Positions 1 to 6,290 of a stretch of 6,630 nt of DNA are shown here, piece by piece. The stretch comes from JAGXOF01 sp046545575 (GTDB lineage: Bacteria > Chloroflexota > Dehalococcoidia > SZUA-161 > SpSt-899): NCBI GenBank assembly GCA_046545575.1, contig JBKGZM010000090.1, positions 1 to 6,630 of the forward strand, read 5' to 3'. Made by a program: the position numbers and the translations under genes. The notes below the pieces were generated by a model. It did not search any database. It saw only the letters and a program-made list of their open reading frames with translations, and was not told the origin of the DNA. The first letter of the stretch is position 1, and every line of letters begins with the position of its first letter.

Positions 1-256
1 CATTGACACGGAATCGGTCCAGCCCCTCAACTGAATAAGCAAAGTCGAGTTCCGACTCCTGCATAAAAGAGGTCTTTTGCCCCTCAGAACTCACTTCGTT
101 GAATACCTGCCTGATTTCCTCTACACCTAGCTCCGGGATATCCTCCAGGGGAACAAGTTCACCATGGATACGCAGGATCGGACGTGCCCCAACCTTGAGA
201 TGCAGGTCTGAGGCATGGTTTTCCACCATCATACGTAGGAGTTCATCAATATGCAT
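1..256 (-). CDS. pilT: PilT twitching/retraction ATPase, N-terminal 85 codons (runs off left edge)
   Basis: PilT is the cytoplasmic hexameric ATPase that drives pilus depolymerisation and retraction. Only the N-terminal PAS-like subdomain start is in the window. The protein opens MHIDELLRMMVENHASDLHL, continues KVGARPILRIHGELVPL (residues 21-37), and closely follows the family N-terminus: a short helix, then ASDLHL, then VGxxPxxRIxGxL. PilB and GspE have a different, longer N-terminal region, so PilT or a close PilT paralogue (PilU-type) is favoured. The Walker A, Asp box, Walker B and His box lie beyond the window. The ATG at 256 is preceded by GGAGGT at 263-268 with a 6-base spacer; an ATG at 270 runs into a stop after four codons, so 256 is the start. 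It is the last gene seen in the operon, 60 bases after the kinase stop. About 350 residues would be expected in full. Confidence 0.88.
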   Translation of the reverse strand, partial: MHIDELLRMMVENHASDLHLKVGARPILRIHGELVPLEDIPELGVEEIRQVFNEVSSEGQKTSFMQESELDFAYSVEGLDRFRVN

Positions 257-316
257 TATGAAACCTCCATGCGCACCAGAGACTGGCAGAAAGCCAGGAG
301 CAACAAAGCACCTCTA
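257..316 (-). other. 60-base spacer between kinase and pilT with a small inverted repeat
   Basis: This is one of the few non-coding stretches in the window. Apart from the pilT ribosome binding site it holds a perfect 5-base inverted repeat with a 5-base loop at 283-297 (CTGGC, loop, GCCAG). No T-run follows the repeat on the minus strand, so it is not a classical terminator. A weak RNA processing or stability hairpin is possible but unproven. No promoter-like pair of boxes was recognised. Confidence 0.3.
263..268 (-). promoter_or_regulatory. Ribosome binding site of pilT
   Basis: GGAGGT on the minus strand, 6 bases before the ATG at 256. It is a near-perfect Shine-Dalgarno match. Unlike the kinase, which overlaps its upstream gene, pilT has its own strong initiation site, so its translation need not depend on the gene before it. 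Confidence 0.75.
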
Positions 317-2221
317 TCATTTTGCCTCCAGCATTTCCTTGATGACCCAAAGCAAGTCCGTCAAAGAGTACGGCTTCTGCAGGAAACGGAAACCCCTCTC
401 CCTGATTATACCAGCCTGAGATTTATCATCAGTGTAGCCGCTGCTCAGAACAATCAGCAATTCCTGTTTACGGGCCAGCAACTGGTGAGCCAGTTGAACA
501 CCATTCCTGTCAGGTAGTACCACATCACTGAACAGGAGGTCGAAATCCCCCTTCTCTTTATCAAAAATGTCCTGTGCTTCTTTTGCGCTGGTAGCCTCCA
601 CAACAACGTAACCATTATCACGGAGAGTTGCCACAGCAAGCTTGCGCACTGCTTCCTCATCTTCCACCACCAGAATTCGTTCGCCATTGCCCTTCAGGTC
701 CCGCTCCGAAACCCCCTCACTCGTCTCGCCTTCCGGTACCGCAGATAGTGATGGCAGATAAACCTTGAAAGTCGTTCCCTCTCCGGGCTTACTGTAGGCA
801 TTTATCCAGCCCTTGTGTTGCTTTACAATACCATATACCGTACACAGACCAAGTCCGCTGCCTGTGCCCGGGCCCTTTGTGGTAAAGAACGGCTCGAAGA
901 TATGGGACATGGTCTCTTCATTCATCCCTATCCCGGTATCACTGACCGATAAACAGACAAACTCACCCGATCGTGATTCGGGGATTTCCACACACTGCTT
1001 TTCGGTGAGTACGACATTTTCCGTCTTGATACTAAGCGTCCCGCCATCAGGCATCGCATCTCGAGCATTGACAGCCAGGTTGACGATAACCTGCTCGATC
1101 TGACCGGCATCCACCTTAACGCTCTTGAGATTCGGTTCGAGGACGGCGAAGAAATCCACATCTTCCGGAACAAGACGCCTGAGCATCTTTTCAGTATTTG
1201 CAATCAGGTTATTCAGGTTCAGTACCTCAGGCTTGAGTATTTGTTTCCGACTGAAGGCCAGAAGCTGGTCAACCAATAGCGTCGCCCGCTCCTCTGCTTT
1301 CCTGATTTCCTGAACGTACGCACAAAGGGACTCATTATCCCTTAAGCGGCGCAATAGCAACTCACTATAGCCGCTGATAACCATCATCAAATTCCTGAAG
1401 TCATGGGCAACACCTGCCGCGAGTGTGCCCACAGCTTCCATCTTCTGAGATTGGGCAACTTGAGCTTGTAATTGCTCCTTCTCCTTTTCCGCACGCTTAC
1501 GCTCAGTGATGTTCCGCGCCACAAACTGGATTTCTTTCAGTCGACTTCCCTGTCTGATAAAGGAAACGCTTACTTCAAAGAACAGCAAAGTGCCATCTTT
1601 CGTCTTGGCCTCCACTTCCCAGGGCGGCAGGGCTCCTTCACCCTCATAACATTTCTGCACCCGTTCCATAGCCACCTGGTAGGATTCAGGTGTGAGCAAT
1701 TCACTCAGATTCTTGCCTTTGATCTCGTCACGAGAATACCCGGTATCCCGCTCAAAACTCTTGCTTGTGTACGTGATATTACCTTCAAGGTCCGTACTAA
1801 TGAGTACATCAGAAATATTCTCCACAAGACTCCGGTATTTCTCATCCGTCTCATGCTTGTAGAGCGCCATTTCAATAGTGCCGTACAGTTCCCTGTCATT
1901 GAAAGGCTTAACAAGGTATCCGTAGGGCTCGGTTAGCTTGGCTCTCTCTATCAAGTCCGAACTCACATAAGCGGTTAGGAACACCACCGGGATATTCAAC
2001 TGTGAATGTATCTGCTGCGCTGCCTCAATTCCGTCCATTTTCCCATCCAGCGAGATGTCCATCAAAACGAGGTCTGCTTTCTCCTCCTTTGCCTTTTGAA
2101 TAGCTTCCTCACCCGAAGCCACGGTCGCTGCTACAGTATACTCCAAATCCTGCAGACTCATCACTATGTCCTGAGCGGTAATACTTTCATCCTCTACAAC
2201 CAGTATTCGCTCCCCTGTCAT
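317..2221 (-). CDS. Hybrid sensor histidine kinase, REC-PAS-HisKA-HATPase-REC
   Basis: A soluble two-component phosphorelay protein of 634 residues with no membrane segment or signal peptide, so it acts in the cytoplasm. The order is: receiver 1 (about 4-120; acidic pair E10/D11, phosphoacceptor D55 in LVLMDISL, T83, K105); PAS (about 125-240, ending NITERKRAE); a coiled linker; HisKA (about 260-327; phosphoacceptor H273 in GVAHDFRNL); HATPase_c (N box with N381, N385 and D388; G1 DTGIG 428-432; F box FEPFF; G2 GTGSGLGL 452-459); and receiver 2 (about 514-632; D521, D566, K616). All catalytic residues are present, so both kinase and receivers should be active. The H box reads HDFRN instead of the usual HDFNN. 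The ATG at 2221 overlaps the PilM-PilN stop as ATGA, with a G-rich AGGGGGG site 7 bases upstream, which indicates translational coupling. Its place in a pilus operon suggests control of pilus activity or expression; the signal and output are unknown. Confidence 0.93.
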   Translation of the reverse strand: MTGERILVVEDESITAQDIVMSLQDLEYTVAATVASGEEAIQKAKEEKADLVLMDISLDGKMDGIEAAQQIHSQLNIPVVFLTAYVSSDLIERAKLTEPYGYLVKPFNDRELYGTIEMALYKHETDEKYRSLVENISDVLISTDLEGNITYTSKSFERDTGYSRDEIKGKNLSELLTPESYQVAMERVQKCYEGEGALPPWEVEAKTKDGTLLFFEVSVSFIRQGSRLKEIQFVARNITERKRAEKEKEQLQAQVAQSQKMEAVGTLAAGVAHDFRNLMMVISGYSELLLRRLRDNESLCAYVQEIRKAEERATLLVDQLLAFSRKQILKPEVLNLNNLIANTEKMLRRLVPEDVDFFAVLEPNLKSVKVDAGQIEQVIVNLAVNARDAMPDGGTLSIKTENVVLTEKQCVEIPESRSGEFVCLSVSDTGIGMNEETMSHIFEPFFTTKGPGTGSGLGLCTVYGIVKQHKGWINAYSKPGEGTTFKVYLPSLSAVPEGETSEGVSERDLKGNGERILVVEDEEAVRKLAVATLRDNGYVVVEATSAKEAQDIFDKEKGDFDLLFSDVVLPDRNGVQLAHQLLARKQELLIVLSSGYTDDKSQAGIIRERGFRFLQKPYSLTDLLWVIKEMLEAK

Positions 2222-3675
2222 CCTGAATCCCCCCTTCTGTGAACAATGATAGCAAAATCAGCCACCCCGAGCGAGGCAATCCTGACGCTGGAAAAAGCTT
2301 CTTTTGCAGCCAGGGTTTCCGCATACGTGATAACTGAAAACGGATCGTCAGATTTACCTTTTAAGTTGATCTGGTCCGAGCCCGGGTTAATAGAGCTCAG
2401 CCAGCAACCATCAGGAAGAGCGTTGGTGATGACCCGCAACATACGGGTAAAATCCTTCCCCTGTGCAGCAATAGCATCAGACTGATGCTCCAGCGACTCT
2501 GCCTCTTCCAGAGTTTTCTCAATCTCATTCTTGATCTCCTGCCTCTTATTCATGGCCACGCGTTCCTGCCGCAGCTGCTCATTAGCAGCATCCACTTCCT
2601 GCTCGAGGCGTGCCACCTCAGTATCAACTTCAGAATTTATCTGATATACCGGGTACAAACCACCGATAGCAACTGCAACCGCCAGCGAGATGAGCAGGAA
2701 ATCAAACGGGAATCGGCGTGGCCTGTATTTAGCCGGGAGTATATTGAAATTAACATCGCGGAAGTTGTGAGCGTCCTTGTCCCTGTGCCTCTTCGAACGT
2801 ATAGCCTTGAGCGCAAGGCCGATATTGACAGCGTAGGTGCCCACGGGGAAATCCGTAGGGCACTGCAACGATAATGAAAGAGGCTCAACAGGGTACTGCA
2901 GCCCGGCCTGAATAAGTTCGATGGTTGCAGCATCATCCGATACTTCACCGGTCAAAAAAACGGGGGTAGACGGACCGACAGGACTATCAGGATACTCTCG
3001 ATTGTGGAACTCCACGGTTCTGGAAATTTCATCCGCCAGGCGCCTGATATTATCCTCCAGGATAGTCTTTTCAGCCTTGTGGGTAAATGTACGCATGATA
3101 ACGGGAATACCATCTGTCACTATGGTAATGGAAAAGCTATCGGACTCCAGATCGATTATGAGCGCATCCCGACGATCGACCGCCCTGGCTAAAGCCAGTG
3201 GCTTCAGGTCCATCATATAGGGCTTTAACCGGGACTCCCTCAAAACCTGCACCTCAGAATCAACGAGGTTACGCTGTACCCCCAGAACGAAGAAGCGCTG
3301 CCCATCATCATCCTTCTTCCCCAGAGATCGCCATGAGAGATATAACTCCTCAAGGGGTACCGGCATCTCCCTCTTTGCCTCTCTACGAATAGCCTCGTGT
3401 AGCAGGTCGGGTTTCATGCCCGGCAAAGTAACAAAACGAGAAGCGGAGTGCAGGCCAGTCAGACTGACAATGGCCTTATCTTTAGGGACCTTCAACCGCT
3501 TGAAGAGGGCATCCACAGCCTGAGCCACCGCCTGCGGTTGGAGTATGAGCCCTTCTTTCACCACTCCCTCCTCAAGAGGCTCACTCCCCCACTTCTCCAC
3601 CTTCTTCCCCTTGACGGAGAGAAGCCTTACCTCGTGCCCCTCAATATTGAGTGTGACAATTCTTCTGGAAAACAA
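2218..3675 (-). CDS. PilM-PilN fusion protein, T4P alignment complex
   Basis: A single 485-residue chain that joins two normally separate pilus proteins. Residues 1 to about 293 resemble PilM, the actin-like cytoplasmic partner; the segment ends NIGLALKAI, as PilM proteins do. Residues 307-320 (VNFNILPAKYRPRR) match the conserved N-terminal peptide of PilN that docks into PilM. A membrane helix (about 322-345), a coiled coil (about 347-400) and a small globular end (about 405-478, starting DFTRMLRVITNALPDGCWL) then follow, as in PilN. The PilM half looks degenerate: NIEG replaces the usual DIGS-type phosphate loop near residue 10, LTGE at 241-244 replaces the glycine-rich adenosine motif, and the segment between the second phosphate loop and that motif is short. 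The start is TTG at 3675, 5 bases after AAGGAG. It lies 12 bases after pilO and overlaps the kinase by 4 bases. GspL of type II secretion has the same overall layout, but the pilus context argues for PilM-PilN. Confidence 0.88.
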   Translation of the reverse strand: MFSRRIVTLNIEGHEVRLLSVKGKKVEKWGSEPLEEGVVKEGLILQPQAVAQAVDALFKRLKVPKDKAIVSLTGLHSASRFVTLPGMKPDLLHEAIRREAKREMPVPLEELYLSWRSLGKKDDDGQRFFVLGVQRNLVDSEVQVLRESRLKPYMMDLKPLALARAVDRRDALIIDLESDSFSITIVTDGIPVIMRTFTHKAEKTILEDNIRRLADEISRTVEFHNREYPDSPVGPSTPVFLTGEVSDDAATIELIQAGLQYPVEPLSLSLQCPTDFPVGTYAVNIGLALKAIRSKRHRDKDAHNFRDVNFNILPAKYRPRRFPFDFLLISLAVAVAIGGLYPVYQINSEVDTEVARLEQEVDAANEQLRQERVAMNKRQEIKNEIEKTLEEAESLEHQSDAIAAQGKDFTRMLRVITNALPDGCWLSSINPGSDQINLKGKSDDPFSVITYAETLAAKEAFSSVRIASLGVADFAIIVHRRGDSG

Positions 3676-3680
3676 AGCTT

Positions 3681-3686
3681 CTCCTT
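3681..3686 (-). promoter_or_regulatory. Ribosome binding site that sets the TTG start of pilM-pilN
   Basis: AAGGAG on the minus strand, 5 bases before the TTG at 3675 and directly after the TAA stop of pilO at 3688-3690. Ribosomes finishing pilO are well placed to re-initiate here. No in-frame ATG is near this site, which supports the TTG. Confidence 0.65.
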
Positions 3687-3687
3687 T

Positions 3688-4260
3688 TTACTTCGAATCC
3701 GTGTTTGCTTCATCTTGAGGAAGCGATTGGGAATAAAAGGCCATGTCCAGGTTGGCGTTCCATACCTCCTCGCCACCCCGCCCAAGACTAAGGTCCTTTA
3801 CGATCAATGTCTCCAGGTCCCCGTTCTCCAGTTCATCGATGAATGCCAGAAGATCGGGGAAGGAACCCCGTGCCTTCGCCTTCAAGCCCTGCACATTGTA
3901 TTTATGACCGCTAACCTTTGTGGTGGACACTGGCTGGGTCTGCATGGGAAGAGCGCTGACATCGCTTTCCTGCGCCGTTCTGAGAATAGCATCAAGAACT
4001 GCCGTGCCTTTCATGGTACTAATGGTGGACTCCCGTTGCTTGGCAGCAAGCTTTTCCTTGGCGTCCTCCAAACGCTGTTCCAGGACATCGAGCCCCGGAC
4101 CGTCGTCCCCTGCCCCCAGAGTTGCTTTTAACTCGGCGAGCTGAGACCCGAGTTCCTCCTGTCTATCCTGCTGTCCCAGGTAATCCATGCCCAAGAAAGC
4201 ATAGGCCCCTACAGTGGCGATCATTACGAGCAAGATTATGATAAACTTCTTCCCCTTCAT
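3688..4260 (-). CDS. pilO: PilO-like T4P alignment subcomplex protein
   Basis: A 190-residue bitopic inner-membrane protein. A short basic N-terminus (MKGKK) is followed by one membrane helix (about 6-24), a helical coiled-coil region (about 28-78) and a small mixed alpha/beta end (about 85-178) that fits the ferredoxin-like fold of PilO. The segment GSFPDLLAFIDELENGDLET (132-151) is typical of PilO/GspM-type domains. The tail 179-190 is polar and probably flexible. In known systems PilO pairs with PilN through these coiled coils and links the motor to the pilus exit. The ATG at 4260 follows GAGGT with a 5-base spacer. It lies 29 bases after the PilX-like gene and 12 before pilM-pilN, placing it before pilM/N, the reverse of the usual pilM-N-O order. 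The assignment rests on architecture and context more than strong motifs. Confidence 0.8.
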   Translation of the reverse strand: MKGKKFIIILLVMIATVGAYAFLGMDYLGQQDRQEELGSQLAELKATLGAGDDGPGLDVLEQRLEDAKEKLAAKQRESTISTMKGTAVLDAILRTAQESDVSALPMQTQPVSTTKVSGHKYNVQGLKAKARGSFPDLLAFIDELENGDLETLIVKDLSLGRGGEEVWNANLDMAFYSQSLPQDEANTDSK

Positions 4261-4289
4261 TTCTTACCTCTGTGGTACTCCGGTGGCAA

Positions 4290-5387
4290 CTAGTTACTGG
4301 GTAAATATTCATACGACACGAGATTCAAGGAATCAAACGACAGGATCGCCTCCGCGGATATCCCAGTATCGCCTGTGATGGACACAATCACATACTTCCC
4401 CTCGGGTACTGTGGAATACCAATCATCTGCCCACTCTCCTCCATCGATGTAGTTATCCCACACTTCTGTCGAATCATGCCCTTTGATAAAGTAATTAGTA
4501 GAGCCGATCTCGGTATACTCGCTGGAGTCAGGGTCATAGTCGAAAAGGTATACCGTGAACGCCCCGTAATCGTCATAATTGAAATAACCATTAGGATAAT
4601 CTCCGTGAACATAGTTCGGGATAACATTAAGGTTAACGTACACCGAGCCATTAATCTTAATACCAAGGTCGTAGGGTTCCGTTCTCCAGTTTTGATACTG
4701 TTTCAACTCAAGTTCCCCACTCCACCCTTCGTCGGTCCATTGTATTTCAGTTCCCTCTATCTTGCGTCCCGGAACCAAATCAGGATAGTCTTTATCGTAA
4801 TTGAAAAGTGTATCAGCCGTCGGCTCGATATCGTCCATGGGAAGGTTCGCTGTCATATTTGTATCTTCTGTAGGGGGAGTGGGATTGTTATGCAGGTGAT
4901 AGGTTAATGTTTCCGAATCGGTAGGAACCTGAAGCAATGAATCATAGGTTTCGGTATCATAGGCCACATTGCAGTGGTCATCGCCACGAGCAACAACCCA
5001 AAACTCCAGCCGATGTCCTGCGGAGAGATTGTAACTACCTCCATCAGGCTCAATGGCAAGAGCATTGGCCCCCAGACCAGCGATCTTTGTAACATTGACC
5101 GTCACATTGGCACCATTAACCACAGAGCATTCTGTTGCCAGGGAATACTCCACAGAGGGGTCCTCGGCGGTCATGTTTTCAGCAAAATCCGACTCATAAA
5201 GAAGCCGCCACAGGGCATGCTCAACCCCCGCATCGGCGGAATACTGCTCCCCAGTCTCAACGCCATATTGTTGAGAACTCATTAAAGTAGTACTGGCATA
5301 GCCGAGGAAAGGTGCCACAAACAGCGCACCCACAGCCATGGCAGCCAGAGCCAGCGGCAGTACCAGTCCTCTTTCGCCGCTCATCAT
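4290..5387 (-). CDS. PilX-like minor pilin with a large C-terminal beta-rich domain
   Basis: A 365-residue class III signal-peptide protein exported and probably cleaved by the prepilin peptidase. The leader MMSGERG is followed by hydrophobic LVLPLALAAMAVGALFVA, with cleavage expected after G7. There is no glutamate at mature position 5 (L12 is there, with P11 before it), as in PilX/GspK-type tip subunits. YSADAGVEHALWRLLY (49-64) matches the PilX-type helix that follows the membrane part. The rest is rich in Asp, Tyr, Asn and Thr, with two cysteines (C87, C139), a segment LHNNPTPPTED (165-175), and acidic stretches such as DYDPDSS (283-289) that could bind a metal. It is much longer than typical PilX (about 170 residues). 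The start is taken as ATG 5387, 8 bases after GGGAG; an in-frame TTG at 5402 would add five residues but would place that binding site inside the coding region. It follows the PilW-like gene by 18 bases. Confidence 0.78.
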   Translation of the reverse strand: MMSGERGLVLPLALAAMAVGALFVAPFLGYASTTLMSSQQYGVETGEQYSADAGVEHALWRLLYESDFAENMTAEDPSVEYSLATECSVVNGANVTVNVTKIAGLGANALAIEPDGGSYNLSAGHRLEFWVVARGDDHCNVAYDTETYDSLLQVPTDSETLTYHLHNNPTPPTEDTNMTANLPMDDIEPTADTLFNYDKDYPDLVPGRKIEGTEIQWTDEGWSGELELKQYQNWRTEPYDLGIKINGSVYVNLNVIPNYVHGDYPNGYFNYDDYGAFTVYLFDYDPDSSEYTEIGSTNYFIKGHDSTEVWDNYIDGGEWADDWYSTVPEGKYVIVSITGDTGISAEAILSFDSLNLVSYEYLPSN

Positions 5388-5395
5388 TCCCTCTT

Positions 5396-5400
5396 CTCCC
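5396..5400 (-). promoter_or_regulatory. Ribosome binding site of the PilX-like gene
   Basis: GGGAG on the minus strand, 8 bases before the ATG at 5387. It decides the start: the alternative in-frame TTG at 5402 lies upstream of this site and has no comparable site in front of it. Confidence 0.55.
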
Positions 5401-5405
5401 AAGAA

Positions 5406-5858
5406 CTAATTCGTAGGCCGAAGATAAACCTTGTACGTCCTCTCCCTGCTTATCTCCCAGCGCCCCTGCGGGGACACGGTAAGAGTCATCGTAACAACAC
5501 GGCCATCAACATCGAAATTGACATTGCCCACATTTCTTGACACCGATATTTGAGAGCTATTCGATTCACGCCGAAGCTCAGTGCCTGACAGGAAATAGTT
5601 GACAGTGGAATTGCCGGGAAGCGTTAGATAAAGCTCCCCGCCATCACCAAGTGTGGCGTTGCTCGCCTCCTGGCAATCACGGCTGACCCAGCGAGCCGCA
5701 TTTTGAATGTTATGCACCGCAGTCATCTCATCGGTGCCACGCTCGCTAAAGGTTACAAGCTGAAATACGGCTGTACCCAGCGCACTGGCAATAAGTCCCG
5801 AGATAGCAATAGCGATAAGACTCTCCACCAGCGTCATTCCACTCTGATTCCCCATCAT
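5406..5858 (-). CDS. PilW-like prepilin-type minor pilin
   Basis: A 150-residue prepilin. The leader MMGNQSG is followed by MTLVESLIAIAISGLIASAL, with G7 at -1 and E12 at mature position 5, a canonical type IV prepilin motif with an intact glutamate for assembly. The hydrophobic helix is residues 8-30. Then comes an amphipathic helix with RGTDEMTAVHNIQNAARWVS (40-59), typical of PilW/GspJ-type subunits, and a beta-rich globular part in which alternating polar and hydrophobic strands (for example VVTMTLTVSP 121-130) are visible. There is one cysteine (C62). As a minor pilin it would sit at the pilus tip or initiate assembly with its neighbours. The ATG at 5858 overlaps the previous gene's TGA (ATGA, 5855-5858), with AGGTGA a few bases upstream. 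The PilW label reflects gene position and overall character; GspJ-like would be an equal description. Confidence 0.85.
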   Translation of the reverse strand: MMGNQSGMTLVESLIAIAISGLIASALGTAVFQLVTFSERGTDEMTAVHNIQNAARWVSRDCQEASNATLGDGGELYLTLPGNSTVNYFLSGTELRRESNSSQISVSRNVGNVNFDVDGRVVTMTLTVSPQGRWEISRERTYKVYLRPTN

Positions 5859-6286
5859 CGATTCACCTTGAAATCCTCTATTACAAGCAAGGTTTCCCCT
5901 TCACGGGAGACGGTAACAGTGATCTCTTGTATATTGGAGTCGGTACCATTGACGGACGAGACATCATTCGATACCGAGAAACCATCTGGCAAAGCAATTG
6001 AGCTGTTAGTATCAACATCAGGATATGAAGTGGCATTCGAATCATAGGGGTAGCCTTTGATATATTCCATCTGTGAGCGCGCCAGGCTGCGTGCGATAGC
6101 ATTCTCATCGGCCGTTCCAACGGCGAGCATTCCCGTGGAAAGAGCCGAGAGCGCAGCAACGATGGCAGTCCCCAAAAGAGCCACCGCCACCAGACACTCC
6201 ACCAGGCTTACCCCACGTTCGCCTCGAAGCCGGGGCATCCCCGACCTCAGCCAGCTACCCGCTGTTAGCCTCACATTTACCCCCAT
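5855..6286 (-). CDS. PilV-like prepilin-type minor pilin
   Basis: A 143-residue prepilin with the cleavage motif RLRGERG then VSLVECLVAVALLGTAIVAA. G25 is at -1 and E30 at mature position 5; LVECLVAVALLG is a hallmark of PilV/GspI-type minor pilins. The helix continues to ARSQMEYIKGYPYDS (70-84), the segment that follows the membrane helix in PilV/GspI proteins. The C-terminal part (about 95-140) is short and beta-rich. From ATG 6286 the leader is 25 residues, unusually long. An internal ATG at 6238, preceded by GAGG 6 bases upstream, would give a 9-residue leader like those of its neighbours. The gene starts 4 bases after the PilC stop and overlaps the PilW-like gene by 4 bases, so production of the minor pilins is probably linked. 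Confidence 0.86.
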   Translation of the reverse strand: MGVNVRLTAGSWLRSGMPRLRGERGVSLVECLVAVALLGTAIVAALSALSTGMLAVGTADENAIARSLARSQMEYIKGYPYDSNATSYPDVDTNSSIALPDGFSVSNDVSSVNGTDSNIQEITVTVSREGETLLVIEDFKVNR

Positions 6287-6290
6287 AGCA

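Noticed and set aside
1472..1936. Plus-strand open frame of 154 codons inside the kinase gene
   Set aside because: It lies wholly opposite the PAS and linker region of a kinase with all motifs intact, and its translation shows no family features.
2218..3675. Calling this gene GspL of a type II secretion system
   Set aside because: The layout is similar, but the VNFNILP docking peptide, the neighbouring pilO, PilV/W/X-like pilins and especially pilT point to a type IV pilus. No GspD, GspG or GspM genes are seen.
3448..4131. Long plus-strand open frame (227 codons) opposite pilM-pilN and pilO
   Set aside because: It spans two well-supported minus-strand genes and their junction, has no recognisable domain and no ribosome binding site I could support. 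It is an antisense shadow.
5388..5402. TTG at 5402 as the start of the PilX-like gene
   Set aside because: It would put the GGGAG ribosome binding site inside the gene and lengthen the prepilin leader. The ATG at 5387 is properly spaced from that site.
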